DNA from: Actinoallomurus bryophytorum
GTDB taxonomy: Bacteria; Actinomycetota; Actinomycetes; Streptosporangiales; Streptosporangiaceae
NCBI RefSeq assembly: GCF_006716425.1
Contig: NZ_VFOZ01000001.1
Coordinates: 1,612,001 to 1,676,000 of the forward strand
DNA: 64,000 bases
Direction of reading: 5' to 3'
Positions 50,939 to 58,911 of this stretch are shown here, one piece after another (within the stretch, counting starts at the first letter, position 1; each line of letters begins with the position of its first letter). A model generated the notes under the pieces. The model was not told where the DNA came from. It searched no databases and saw nothing but the letters and a program-made list of their open reading frames with translations. The translations under genes and the position numbers were made by a program.

Positions 50939-51901
50939 TCAGGACGCCTGCGTCCGCAGGTAGCCGGTGAGCTGCTGGTAGCGCTGCCAGCCGTCCTGTC
51001 TCCGCCCGTCGCCGAGGGAGTACCACATCGTCGGCGAGCGCGCCTCGCCGATCCGCTGCCCGGCCACTCCGGGCGGCCCCGGCGCGGAACCGCTCACGGC
51101 CAGGCCGATCGGCGCGGCCGGTCCCACCCACCGCGGCCCGGTGGTGAGATCGGCGTTGCCCGGGCTGAGCTGGGCGAAGCAGGAGACGAGAGGAAACTCC
51201 GCGGCGAGGGCGCCGATGATCGCCGGCAGCGACGCGATCGGGGTCTCCTGCGGATCGGTGTAGCCGATCACCAGCGTGACCGCCTCCTCGGCGGCGTCGT
51301 CCACCTGGGACAGAAGCATCGTGCCGACCACCGGACGGCCCCCGTCTCCGCCGCCCACCACGGTCAGCCAGACCGCCGCCGACACCCGCGAGCCGAACAT
51401 CTCGCCCAGGTCCTCGACGCGCCACACTCCGGTCACCGGCTCGGAGGTGCCCCATCCGCTCGGCGGCATGTCCGTGAGCGAGCGGCACATCTGCTCGGCC
51501 GCCCCGCCGATGGCGGTCTCGGGCGTGTGCCGCACCCGGAAGGTCACGGTCAGCTGGGCCCCGATCGGGGCGGTGGGAGGAGTCGTGTAGCCCGGTGCGT
51601 ACGCGCGCGCCTCCGGATCGACGACGAAGGCGGCACCGTCCCACTGTAGGGGTACGCCGGTGAGCCCGTCGTAGTAGCCGCCGTCGGCACGGATGACCCA
51701 GCGGCTGTCCGGCCCGGTCAGGACGAGCCGGAGCGGCATCGTGATCCGCGACTCGGGCGGCGTCACGACCTGCAGGCCGCGCCGGGTCTCGCTGCACAGC
51801 CGCAGGCCCTCGGCGAGCCACGTGGTGAACGGCACCACCGGGCGGTCCTGGAGCACCACCATCGCCTTGGGCGTCAGGGCGTCGGTGGCCGGATGGCTCA
51901 C
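50939..51901 (-). CDS. DUF6177 protein (type VII secretion-associated)
   Basis: From a GTG at 51901, which overlaps the previous stop by four bases, 320 residues. It fits DUF6177: an opening MVVLQDRPVVPFTTWLAEGL, then the central SRWVIRADGGYYDGLTGVPL and a late MWYSLGDGRRQDGWQRYQQL. The family is found in actinomycete ESX/type VII secretion loci with an unknown role. The next two genes to the right, on the same strand, fit the same locus. Confidence 0.85.
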   Translation of the reverse strand: MSHPATDALTPKAMVVLQDRPVVPFTTWLAEGLRLCSETRRGLQVVTPPESRITMPLRLVLTGPDSRWVIRADGGYYDGLTGVPLQWDGAAFVVDPEARAYAPGYTTPPTAPIGAQLTVTFRVRHTPETAIGGAAEQMCRSLTDMPPSGWGTSEPVTGVWRVEDLGEMFGSRVSAAVWLTVVGGGDGGRPVVGTMLLSQVDDAAEEAVTLVIGYTDPQETPIASLPAIIGALAAEFPLVSCFAQLSPGNADLTTGPRWVGPAAPIGLAVSGSAPGPPGVAGQRIGEARSPTMWYSLGDGRRQDGWQRYQQLTGYLRTQAS

Positions 51902-52266
51902 AGCGCGTCCTCGGGCGGCGGAGGCCACACGGCCCCGCCCTGCCAGTGGACGATGTCCTCGGCGAACTTGCGGGCGATGCGCCGGGCCTCGGGCATCCCC
52001 GGTGCCGCGCGGACCTCGACCCACCACGTCGGCGGGCGTACCTTGCCGGCCATCTGCGGGCCCAGAAGCCGCTCGACCTCGCCGGGCACCCGGACGAGCT
52101 CCGGCGCCTCGATCGAGATCAGCAACCGTCCGTCGGGGTCGTAGAGGTGCATCGCGCCGGGACCGGCCGGGCGCATCCGCAGCGACTCACCGAAGGCGAT
52201 CATGCCTTCCACGACCGTCGGGATGTCCGGCTCGTTGCGTACCAAGGCGATGATGTCGCTGGTCAA
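51898..52266 (-). CDS. small type-VII-associated protein
   Basis: 122 residues from a TTG at 52266 behind GGAGGAGG. No domain is recognised; the sequence DIIALVRNEPDIPTVVEGMI and a Trp-rich end VHWQGGAVWPPPPEDAL are visible. The four-base overlap with the DUF6177 gene indicates coupled translation and a shared complex. Confidence 0.7.
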   Translation of the reverse strand: MTSDIIALVRNEPDIPTVVEGMIAFGESLRMRPAGPGAMHLYDPDGRLLISIEAPELVRVPGEVERLLGPQMAGKVRPPTWWVEVRAAPGMPEARRIARKFAEDIVHWQGGAVWPPPPEDAL

Positions 52267-52295
52267 GGCCCCTGACCTCCTCCGTCCGATCGATG

Positions 52296-53927
52296 TCAGA
52301 CACTCGTGGCGCGGGCGAACGCCTCAAGTGCGACGCGTATCGCCGCCGCTCTCGTCTCCTGACGGATCCGGGCGGACTCTACCGCCGTTCCCGTCGCCAG
52401 ATGCCGGTCGTACGGCATGTGTACCACCGGCATCCCCCCGCCGCTCAGCAGCTGCCCGGCGCGCGTCAGGTCGGCGTCGACGTGCGGGGTGTGCGTGACG
52501 AACGCGATCACAGTACGGGTCAGGAGGTGCTGGTAACCGTTACGCGCCTGCCACTCGAGGGCTCCGCGCGCGCTGAGCGCCCCGTCGACCGTGCCGGGCG
52601 TCACCAGGACCTGGGCATGGGCGTCGCTGAGGATGCCACGCTGCAGCTCCGGGAGCAGGCCGGCCCCGCAGTCGATCACCATGGCCGAGAAGTAACGGCT
52701 CATGCCGCCCGCGGCGCTCCTGAACGTGGCCAGGTCGAGCTCGTGGGTGATGTGGCCGCCCGCGGTGCCCGAGAGCACCCACAGTCCCTCGGCGGTACGG
52801 GCGAGGAACCGCGTCGCGTCGTCGAAGCTTCGCGGGCCGGCGGCGTTCAGATCGTGCAGCGACCGCTCGGTGCGGACTCCGAGCCGCAACGGAAGCGACC
52901 CGAGACCGGAGTCGGCGTCCACCGCGAGCACCCGGTCCTTGCGGTACTGCGAGATGACCGTGCCGGTCAGGCCGGCGACCGTGGTCTTGCCCGCCCCGCC
53001 GCGGATGCTGGTGACGGCGATCTGCCGGCAGGACGGCACCGGGCGACCGATGATCTGCTCGACATCCGCGGTCCGGCGTACTTCGTCGGCCGCGGACGCG
53101 CCCACGGCCCGGCGTACACCGCGGGACACGCGGCGTACGAGCGGGTCGCCGTGCGTGGACCGGCGGACGAGGTCCTGTGGCGCCGGCGGCTGGTACGACG
53201 CCGGCGGCTGAGGAGCCGGTGCCTGCGGCTCGGGCATGCGCTGCCAGGCCTCACCGTCGGAACGGTCCCAGGGCTGCTGTACCTCCGGGAAGCCCGGCTC
53301 GCCTTCAGGGGGCGGCTCGGTGCCCCAGGGCGCCTGGGCGACGAGCCCCCAAGACGTCTGCGAGGCCAGTTCCCAGGCGGACGCCTGGTTGGGGGCGACG
53401 TCCGCCTGCCGGTCCGGCCGCACCGGCCAGCCCTGCTCCTCGCCGGGCACCTGCGGCGGCGCCTGCTGCTCCGCGGGGGGCGCCTCCCATTCGGGAGGGC
53501 TCCATCCCGGATCCCGCCGCTCGGATATCGGCGGGAACTCCGCCCGAGGCGTGGCCGGTACGGAGCGTACTTGCGCGGATGGCGGCTCGATGCCGGAGGA
53601 CGGGGCCGGAATGGAGGGGCCGTCATGTGATTGCGCAGAGGGCCGTTCACCCCATTGTTCGGATGCCGGCCGGTCCTTTTCCACGCGCGGTTCGTCCGAT
53701 TGTGCCGAGGCGGGCTGGGCGCGCCATTCCTCATCCACCCTCGTCGCGTACTGCTCGGCCGGCGCGGGCACCGCGGGTGCCGGCGACGGCTCCTGAAGCG
53801 ATTCCGAGGGTGGCGCCATGTGTCGGCCCGTGGGCGCGGAGGCACCGCCCGAATCAGGCGTTACCAACCCAGATCGCGAGACACCGAGCTCGGCAAGCAC
53901 CGTGGTCTGCCAGTCGTGCTCGGACAA
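52296..53927 (-). CDS. MinD/ParA-like ATPase with proline-rich N-terminus
   Basis: 543 residues from a TTG behind GGGGAG. The first 260 or so residues are low-complexity, rich in Pro, Glu, Gln and Ala, and probably unstructured. The ATPase domain has the deviant Walker A SIRGGAGKTTVAGL (about residue 305) and VIDCGAGLLPEL as switch II. ESX loci encode comparable proteins (EspI-like) thought to regulate secretion by nucleotide state. It heads the three-gene block; no secretion ATPase (EccC) or membrane component is in the window, so the locus is incomplete here. Confidence 0.82.
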   Translation of the reverse strand: MSEHDWQTTVLAELGVSRSGLVTPDSGGASAPTGRHMAPPSESLQEPSPAPAVPAPAEQYATRVDEEWRAQPASAQSDEPRVEKDRPASEQWGERPSAQSHDGPSIPAPSSGIEPPSAQVRSVPATPRAEFPPISERRDPGWSPPEWEAPPAEQQAPPQVPGEEQGWPVRPDRQADVAPNQASAWELASQTSWGLVAQAPWGTEPPPEGEPGFPEVQQPWDRSDGEAWQRMPEPQAPAPQPPASYQPPAPQDLVRRSTHGDPLVRRVSRGVRRAVGASAADEVRRTADVEQIIGRPVPSCRQIAVTSIRGGAGKTTVAGLTGTVISQYRKDRVLAVDADSGLGSLPLRLGVRTERSLHDLNAAGPRSFDDATRFLARTAEGLWVLSGTAGGHITHELDLATFRSAAGGMSRYFSAMVIDCGAGLLPELQRGILSDAHAQVLVTPGTVDGALSARGALEWQARNGYQHLLTRTVIAFVTHTPHVDADLTRAGQLLSGGGMPVVHMPYDRHLATGTAVESARIRQETRAAAIRVALEAFARATSV

Positions 53928-54108
53928 CGTGCTCCCCTGCGCGCGTAGCGGGCTGATGGAACGGATTGTTCTCGATCCTATCGGCGTAAGTCCCCTCTGG
54001 CCTCCACAAACGGCGCGCCTTCATGATTACCGAGAGAGATCGATGCGCTACAGTATGCGATTGAGACTCCGCCGAAACAGGCGGTCTTTTTCGGGGGGAA
54101 AAACCGAC

Positions 54109-55164
54109 ATGCGACGAATATTGGCTACATCCATAGCCGCCGCCATTCCTATCGTGCTTCCCGTTCACGCGGCCGACGCCTATACCAAACCGGCGCCTCC
54201 GCCCGTGGCAAGCGGCCATTACCGACCAATCCCGGCGCGCGCGCACGGCGGGCACACGAGTCACGCCAGGCACGCCACGCACGCGACGCACGGCAGGCAC
54301 GCGTCCGCTCCGACGGGCGAGACGCAGGGCAGGCCCGAGAACGACGTGAAGGTCGACATGGGTCCCGACGGGGAGCAGGGGCGCGCTCCGGAGGCGAACA
54401 CCGCACCGGACCGCGGCGCGGTGGGGGCACCGCGCAGCGGCGTCGGAGCACGCGGCGTGAAGAACCGCCCCGCCCGGCCCGCCCGGCCCGCCCGCAGCAG
54501 GCCGGTCTCACGGCCGGGCACCGGCGCCGACGCCGGATTCGCCGACGCCGACGACCCGGCGCTTCCGCCGGAGGCCGCAGCGGCCCTCAAGGAGGCGACC
54601 GACCTGCAAGAATCCGCACAGCAGGCCACCCGGCCGCGTGGCACCGCACCGGGGAACACCGCACCGGACACCACGGCGCCGGGCACCAACGCACCGCAGG
54701 GTGCCGCGCCCGCACCCAGGGGCACCGGTCGTACCCAGGGACGTTCCGCGCAGGAGCCCCAGGACCTGAGCACCAACCAGACGTCGAATCGCAAGGCCGT
54801 CCGTCCGGGCGCCGCGCGTTCGATGCCGACCGCGTTCTTCAACGCGAACCCTGCCTCGCGCGGGTCTCGCCTGGTGCTCCACACCAGCGCCGGCACCTCG
54901 CCCGAGCGCACGGTGACGCTCCAGTGCGACCCGGCGGGTGGCACCCACCCGAAGGCCGCGGAGGCGTGTGCTGACGTCGCCAAGGCCCGCGGCGACCTGG
55001 CGCAGATGCCGGCCGGCGCGAATCCGCGGGCCTGCTTCATGATCTACGCACCGGTCACCGTGGCCGCTCAGGGCGAGTGGCAGGGCCAGGCCGTTCGGTA
55101 CACCAAGAAATTCCCGAACAGCTGCGTGATGCGCGACAAGACCGGATCGGTTTTCGACTTTTAA
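54109..55164 (+). CDS. secreted protein with subtilisin-inhibitor (SSI) domain
   Basis: The ATG at 54109 opens a signal peptide (RRILATSIAAAIPIVLPVHA) and 351 residues; an in-frame ATG at 54043 is less likely. Residues about 30-250 are low-complexity (His/Ala/Gly/Pro/Thr repeats such as THARHATHATHGRHA-like runs). The last 105 residues match the Streptomyces subtilisin inhibitor fold: VTLQCDPAGGTHP, ACADVAKARGDLAQM, the reactive loop ACFMIYAPV (P1 Met, P1' Ile) and NSCVMRDKTGSVFDF at the end. SSI proteins are about 110 residues; this N-terminal extension is unusual. It may block secreted serine proteases. Confidence 0.85.
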   Translation: MRRILATSIAAAIPIVLPVHAADAYTKPAPPPVASGHYRPIPARAHGGHTSHARHATHATHGRHASAPTGETQGRPENDVKVDMGPDGEQGRAPEANTAPDRGAVGAPRSGVGARGVKNRPARPARPARSRPVSRPGTGADAGFADADDPALPPEAAAALKEATDLQESAQQATRPRGTAPGNTAPDTTAPGTNAPQGAAPAPRGTGRTQGRSAQEPQDLSTNQTSNRKAVRPGAARSMPTAFFNANPASRGSRLVLHTSAGTSPERTVTLQCDPAGGTHPKAAEACADVAKARGDLAQMPAGANPRACFMIYAPVTVAAQGEWQGQAVRYTKKFPNSCVMRDKTGSVFDF

Positions 55165-55242
55165 CACAGGTAGCAGGAGAGTTCTCGAATAAGACCCGCG
55201 CGCTTGGGTAGGCGGCGCATGTCGGGTGAAGGGAGTTCGGCC

Positions 55243-55635
55243 ATGGCGAAACAGGTCCGTGAGGTCATGACGCCTGAGCCGCCCTCGCTGCCACTCGACG
55301 CTCCGCTTACCGAGGCGGCACGACTCATGCGCGATGAGGGGGTCGGCGGAGTCCTGGTCATCCAGGATGGCAGGCTCTGCGGGCTGCTGACCGACCGCGA
55401 CATCGTCGTGCGCGCGGTGGCCGAAGGACGGGATCTGACCGGCACGCGCCTCGCCGAGGTCTGCAGCGCGGGCATCGTGACGGTCAGCCCGGACGACGAG
55501 ACCGGCACCGCGTTGCGGCTCATGCGCGACAGTGCCGTCCGGCGGCTGCCCGTCGTCGAGGACGGCAGGCTGGTGGGCATCGTCTCGATCGGAGATCTGA
55601 CCTCCGACCGAGACGAGTCCTCGGCCGTTCACTGA
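55243..55635 (+). CDS. CBS-domain protein
   Basis: From the ATG at 55243 behind GGGAG this is a 130-residue protein made of two CBS motifs: REVMTPEPPSLPLDAPLTEA with VGGVLVIQDGRLCGLLTDRD, and then VSPDDETGTALRLMRDSAVR with LPVVEDGRLVGIVSIGDL. CBS pairs bind adenine nucleotides. Stand-alone versions like this are common stress proteins in actinomycetes. The partner is unknown. Confidence 0.88.
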   Translation: MAKQVREVMTPEPPSLPLDAPLTEAARLMRDEGVGGVLVIQDGRLCGLLTDRDIVVRAVAEGRDLTGTRLAEVCSAGIVTVSPDDETGTALRLMRDSAVRRLPVVEDGRLVGIVSIGDLTSDRDESSAVH

Positions 55636-55797
55636 GTTCTCAGCGCTCTCCAGCGCCTCACCCATTACCGGGGGGATCCCCGCCTCACTCGGTGCGGCGT
55701 AAATCCTCACTGGCGCCCGACCGGAGCCAGGCCACATGCCGGGCTTTGCCGGGCGAAAGCGGCAACTGTTGCCAACCCCCCGTGAGCAGCGGCTACG

Positions 55798-56535
55798 GTG
55801 AACCCCGTGGGGTTCGAACCGCAGATCAGCAGTGAACTCGCCGCCCAGGTCGCCCGCCTCGGCCTCGTACACGAAGCCTCCGCGACCGTGGCACTACGGA
55901 GAGTCACCGAGCTGGCCACGCATACGGTCCAGGGATGCGTCGGCGCCACCGCCGTACGCTGGAGCGCCGGCCGCACCTCCGAGCCGATCGACCAGGTGGG
56001 CACCCATCCCGACCTGGCCTATCTCAGCGAGATCCAGTGTGCGCGCCGGGCCGGGCCCACCTTCGAGGTGGCCACTGACGAGACCCCCGTCTTCTGCGCC
56101 GACACCCTCGCCGAGACGCGCTGGCCCGACTACACCCCGCTGGCCCTTCAGCGTGGTGTCCGATGCTTCGCCGACACCGTCCACCGCACCGGCCCGGTGA
56201 TCGTGACGCTGACGATGTACGGCGTGTCGCCTGGCGCTCTGGACCGGCGTGAGCTGGACGTGGGCGCGCTGCTCGCCGCGCAGGGCGGCGCCGCCATGTC
56301 GAACACCCGGCTCTACGAGGACGCCCACCGGACCGCCACGCAGCTGCGCCAGGCGGTCGAGGCACGCTCGGTCGTCGACCAGGCCAAGGGCGTGCTGATG
56401 CACGCGATGGGCTGCGACGCGGACACCGCGTTCAACGAGCTGAAGCGCATCTCCCAGACCCGCCACGTCAAGCTGACCGCCATCGCGCAGCGGATCGTCT
56501 CCGGCCACCGCGCGGAGGGCCTTGGTCACCGCTAG
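55798..56535 (+). CDS. GAF-ANTAR transcription antiterminator
   Basis: 245 residues from a GTG. A GAF sensor covers about 30-165 and an ANTAR RNA-binding domain the last 65 residues (RQAVEARSVVDQAKGVLMHA, then ADTAFNELKRISQTRHVKL). ANTAR proteins bind hairpins in nascent RNA and prevent termination. It overlaps the next gene, a SpoIIE-type phosphatase, suggesting a shared signalling unit. Confidence 0.88.
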   Translation: MNPVGFEPQISSELAAQVARLGLVHEASATVALRRVTELATHTVQGCVGATAVRWSAGRTSEPIDQVGTHPDLAYLSEIQCARRAGPTFEVATDETPVFCADTLAETRWPDYTPLALQRGVRCFADTVHRTGPVIVTLTMYGVSPGALDRRELDVGALLAAQGGAAMSNTRLYEDAHRTATQLRQAVEARSVVDQAKGVLMHAMGCDADTAFNELKRISQTRHVKLTAIAQRIVSGHRAEGLGHR

Positions 56536-58513
56536 TCAGACCCTCGCCGGGGCCTCTGACAGGCGGTTAGAGTACGGACAGCCGTGGAGGATTCCGACCG
56601 ACGCACCTCGATCCTGCGAGCCGGAGGGCAGCATTTCCGACCAGCAAGAACCCCAATCTCTCCGCCCCGAGTCCCTTCGCACTGAGGCAGCCGCCTTGGA
56701 GGCTCGCGCCGGGGAGCTTCACAGCGCCGCTTTGCTGCCCGACGCCGACCGTGGCGCGCTGCTGGAGGCGGCCCTCGCCGACCTCGACCGGGCGGTGGCG
56801 GCACTCCGGTCCACCGGAGCGACCCAGACGTCGGCCCAGGCGAAGAACGATGTGGCCGACAGTGAGCGGCGGCTGCTGCGCACCGTCTTCCAGGACGCGC
56901 CGGTGCCGCTCTTCCTGCTGGAGCGCGACGGCACCGTACGCCGGGTCAACCGGCAGGCCGGGGCCCTGCTCGGATCCTCGGCCGGCTACCTCACCGGCAA
57001 GCCGTTCCCGATGTTCTGCGACCTGGCGACCCGGGCGACCGTCGGCTCCCACGTGGCCGGCGTGTTCCACTCCGGCCGCAGGCAGCGCTCCCGTGTGCGC
57101 CTGCTCTCCGGGCACGGCCCGGTCGAGGTGGACGTGACGTTCGCCCGGATCTGGGTGACCGGGGAGCCCGATCCGCTCGTGGTCGCGGCCACCGCGCCCT
57201 CGACGCGCGAGCCCGCGGCACAGGACCTCCCCCAGCAGGTCACCGCGACCGATGACGCCGTGGCCACGGTGGTCCATCGCATGGACGTGCTCTCCACCGC
57301 GACGGGCATGCTGCTGGACGACGAGTCCTTCACCGAGTCCGTCGCCGTACGCCGCTGCGCGCGGCTTCTCGCCGCCGAGCTCGCCGACTGGGTCTTCATC
57401 GACCTCGTACGCGACGACCTGCTGACGCGCAACATGGTGATCGGCCCGGACGACGAGCGCAGTACCGAGGTCGCCCGCATGCTCGAGGACCTCGACCCCG
57501 CGCCCGGCACGCTGCCGGCCCTGGTCCACGCGTCCGGCCGGTCGGTGCTCCAGGCGCACCTCGATGACCTGAACGCCCTCGGCACCAGCCCGGCCGGACC
57601 GCCGGTCTGTGGCCTGATCGAGGCGTCGTCGCTCATCTGCGTACCCCTGGACGACGGAGAACGGTGCCACGGCGCGCTGACCCTCACCGTGTCCGGCGAG
57701 CAGGGACCGTTCGATCTGATGGACCTCGGCCTGGTCGAGCGGCTCGCCCGCAACCTCGCCCTGGTCATCCGCGCCGGCCGGCGTTACCGGCGGCGCGCGA
57801 TGGTCGCCGACCGGCTGCGGGCCGGGCTGCTGCCGCCCGAGCTGCCGCAGATCCCCGGCGCCGAGGTGGCCGGTCGTCACCATCCGGCCACCCGCGACAC
57901 CGGCTTCGGCGGTGACTTCTACGAGGTCTTCCGCACCGGTTCGGGCTGGGGCCTGGTCCTCGGCGACGTGTGCGGCAAGGGAGAGGACGCCGCGGCCGTG
58001 ACCGCGAGCGCCAAGCACGGCATCCGGCTGCTCGCCCGGTGGAACCCCAAGCCCGCCGAGGTCCTGTCGATGATGAACGAAGCTCTGATCGACGATGAGC
58101 GCTTCGTCACCGCCGTCATGGCCTACCTCGAGCCGCGGGAGGAGGGCCTGTCAATGACCATCGGCAGTGCCGGGCACCCGCCGCCGATCCTGATCCGGCG
58201 CGACGGCCTCATCCGTACGACGAGCGGCGGCGGCATCCCGCTCGGGCTCTTCGAGGACGACTTCGGCGTCGGCGTGGAGCACCTCGACCTCGATCCGGGC
58301 GACACGCTCTTCCTCTACTCCGACGGAGTGCCCGAGGTCTCCGACTCGGCTCAGGTGAGGTTCGGGCTCGAGCGCCTCATCGAGATCCTCGCCGCCCACG
58401 CCGACCGGCCCGTCGCGGATCTGGCGATGGCGGTCGAAGCCGCACTGCTGGAGTTCTGCGGCGGTGACCTGCGCGATGACGTGTCGATGCTCGCGCTTCG
58501 GGTAACAGGCTGA
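56522..58513 (+). CDS. PAS-GAF-SpoIIE phosphatase
   Basis: 663 residues from a TTG overlapping the previous stop. A helical N-terminus (EAAALEARAGELHSAALLPD) leads to PAS (about 115-225: VPLFLLERDGTVRRVNRQAG), GAF (about 250-425) and PP2C/SpoIIE (about 440-660; GFGGDFYEVFRTGSGWGLVL with GDVCGKGEDAAAVTASAKHG). No kinase domain is attached, unlike the enzyme at 44065. It should dephosphorylate an anti-anti-sigma factor in response to a small-molecule or redox signal. The coding overlap couples it to the GAF-ANTAR protein. Confidence 0.9.
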   Translation: MVTASQTLAGASDRRLEYGQPWRIPTDAPRSCEPEGSISDQQEPQSLRPESLRTEAAALEARAGELHSAALLPDADRGALLEAALADLDRAVAALRSTGATQTSAQAKNDVADSERRLLRTVFQDAPVPLFLLERDGTVRRVNRQAGALLGSSAGYLTGKPFPMFCDLATRATVGSHVAGVFHSGRRQRSRVRLLSGHGPVEVDVTFARIWVTGEPDPLVVAATAPSTREPAAQDLPQQVTATDDAVATVVHRMDVLSTATGMLLDDESFTESVAVRRCARLLAAELADWVFIDLVRDDLLTRNMVIGPDDERSTEVARMLEDLDPAPGTLPALVHASGRSVLQAHLDDLNALGTSPAGPPVCGLIEASSLICVPLDDGERCHGALTLTVSGEQGPFDLMDLGLVERLARNLALVIRAGRRYRRRAMVADRLRAGLLPPELPQIPGAEVAGRHHPATRDTGFGGDFYEVFRTGSGWGLVLGDVCGKGEDAAAVTASAKHGIRLLARWNPKPAEVLSMMNEALIDDERFVTAVMAYLEPREEGLSMTIGSAGHPPPILIRRDGLIRTTSGGGIPLGLFEDDFGVGVEHLDLDPGDTLFLYSDGVPEVSDSAQVRFGLERLIEILAAHADRPVADLAMAVEAALLEFCGGDLRDDVSMLALRVTG

Positions 58514-58570
58514 CGGCCCTCGCAAAAGATTTCCGTACAAGATCGCGGAGTCAGGTTTAGATACCCCCTG

Positions 58571-58662
58571 CACAGGCAAAGACTTAGGCAGGTAACCGTG
58601 CCTAAGACGCAGGCACACCACGGGAGAGCGGCGTACCCGCTCTCGAATCCCGGAGGGTGTGC
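58571..58662 (+). ncRNA. structured leader, candidate c-di-GMP-I (GEMM) riboswitch
   Basis: CACAGGCAAA (58571-58580) precedes a hairpin of CTTAGGCA (58583-58590) and TGCCTAAG (58599-58606) capped by a GTAA tetraloop; then GACGCAGGC. GEMM-I RNAs have GCACAGGGCAAA, a helix with a GNRA loop, then GACGCAAAGC in this order. A second stem, GCACACC (58613-58619) with GGTGTGC (58656-58662) plus inner CGGG/CCCG and AGAGCGG/CCGCTCT, takes in the ribosome binding site (GGAGGG, 58652-58657), so binding could gate translation. The match is by eye. Confidence 0.5.
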
Positions 58663-58911
58663 ATGCGTACTTCCAGCCATATCGCCATCGCTGGGCTGAC
58701 GCACGCCTACTCCTCCTTCATCGCCGCACCGGGCAGCCGCCCGTCGGCGGAGCGCGTACCCCGGCTCTTCGGTCACGAGGGCACGCGCTCATATTCCCGC
58801 GCTGGCCGCGCCGTGGACCTTCCTCGTCTCGCCGGACGAGGAACACCACGCCGCCGCACGGCCACGCACATGAACCCCCACCCCAGGGATTTTCAGGAGT
58901 CAGCCCGATGA
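58663..58911 (+). CDS. small ORF between leader RNA and glycosyltransferase
   Basis: 82 residues from an ATG behind GGAGGG, ending in an ATGA overlap with the glycosyltransferase start. It begins RTSSHIAIAGLTHAYSSFIA, then becomes Arg-rich and lacks any known motif. It may be a leader peptide that couples translation to the upstream RNA, or simply a real small protein. Codon usage is acceptable but not decisive. Confidence 0.45.
   Translation: MRTSSHIAIAGLTHAYSSFIAAPGSRPSAERVPRLFGHEGTRSYSRAGRAVDLPRLAGRGTPRRRTATHMNPHPRDFQESAR

Noticed and set aside
56567-58018. 483-codon frame antisense to the PAS-GAF-SpoIIE gene
   Set aside because: No recognisable domain, and the plus strand has all phosphatase motifs.
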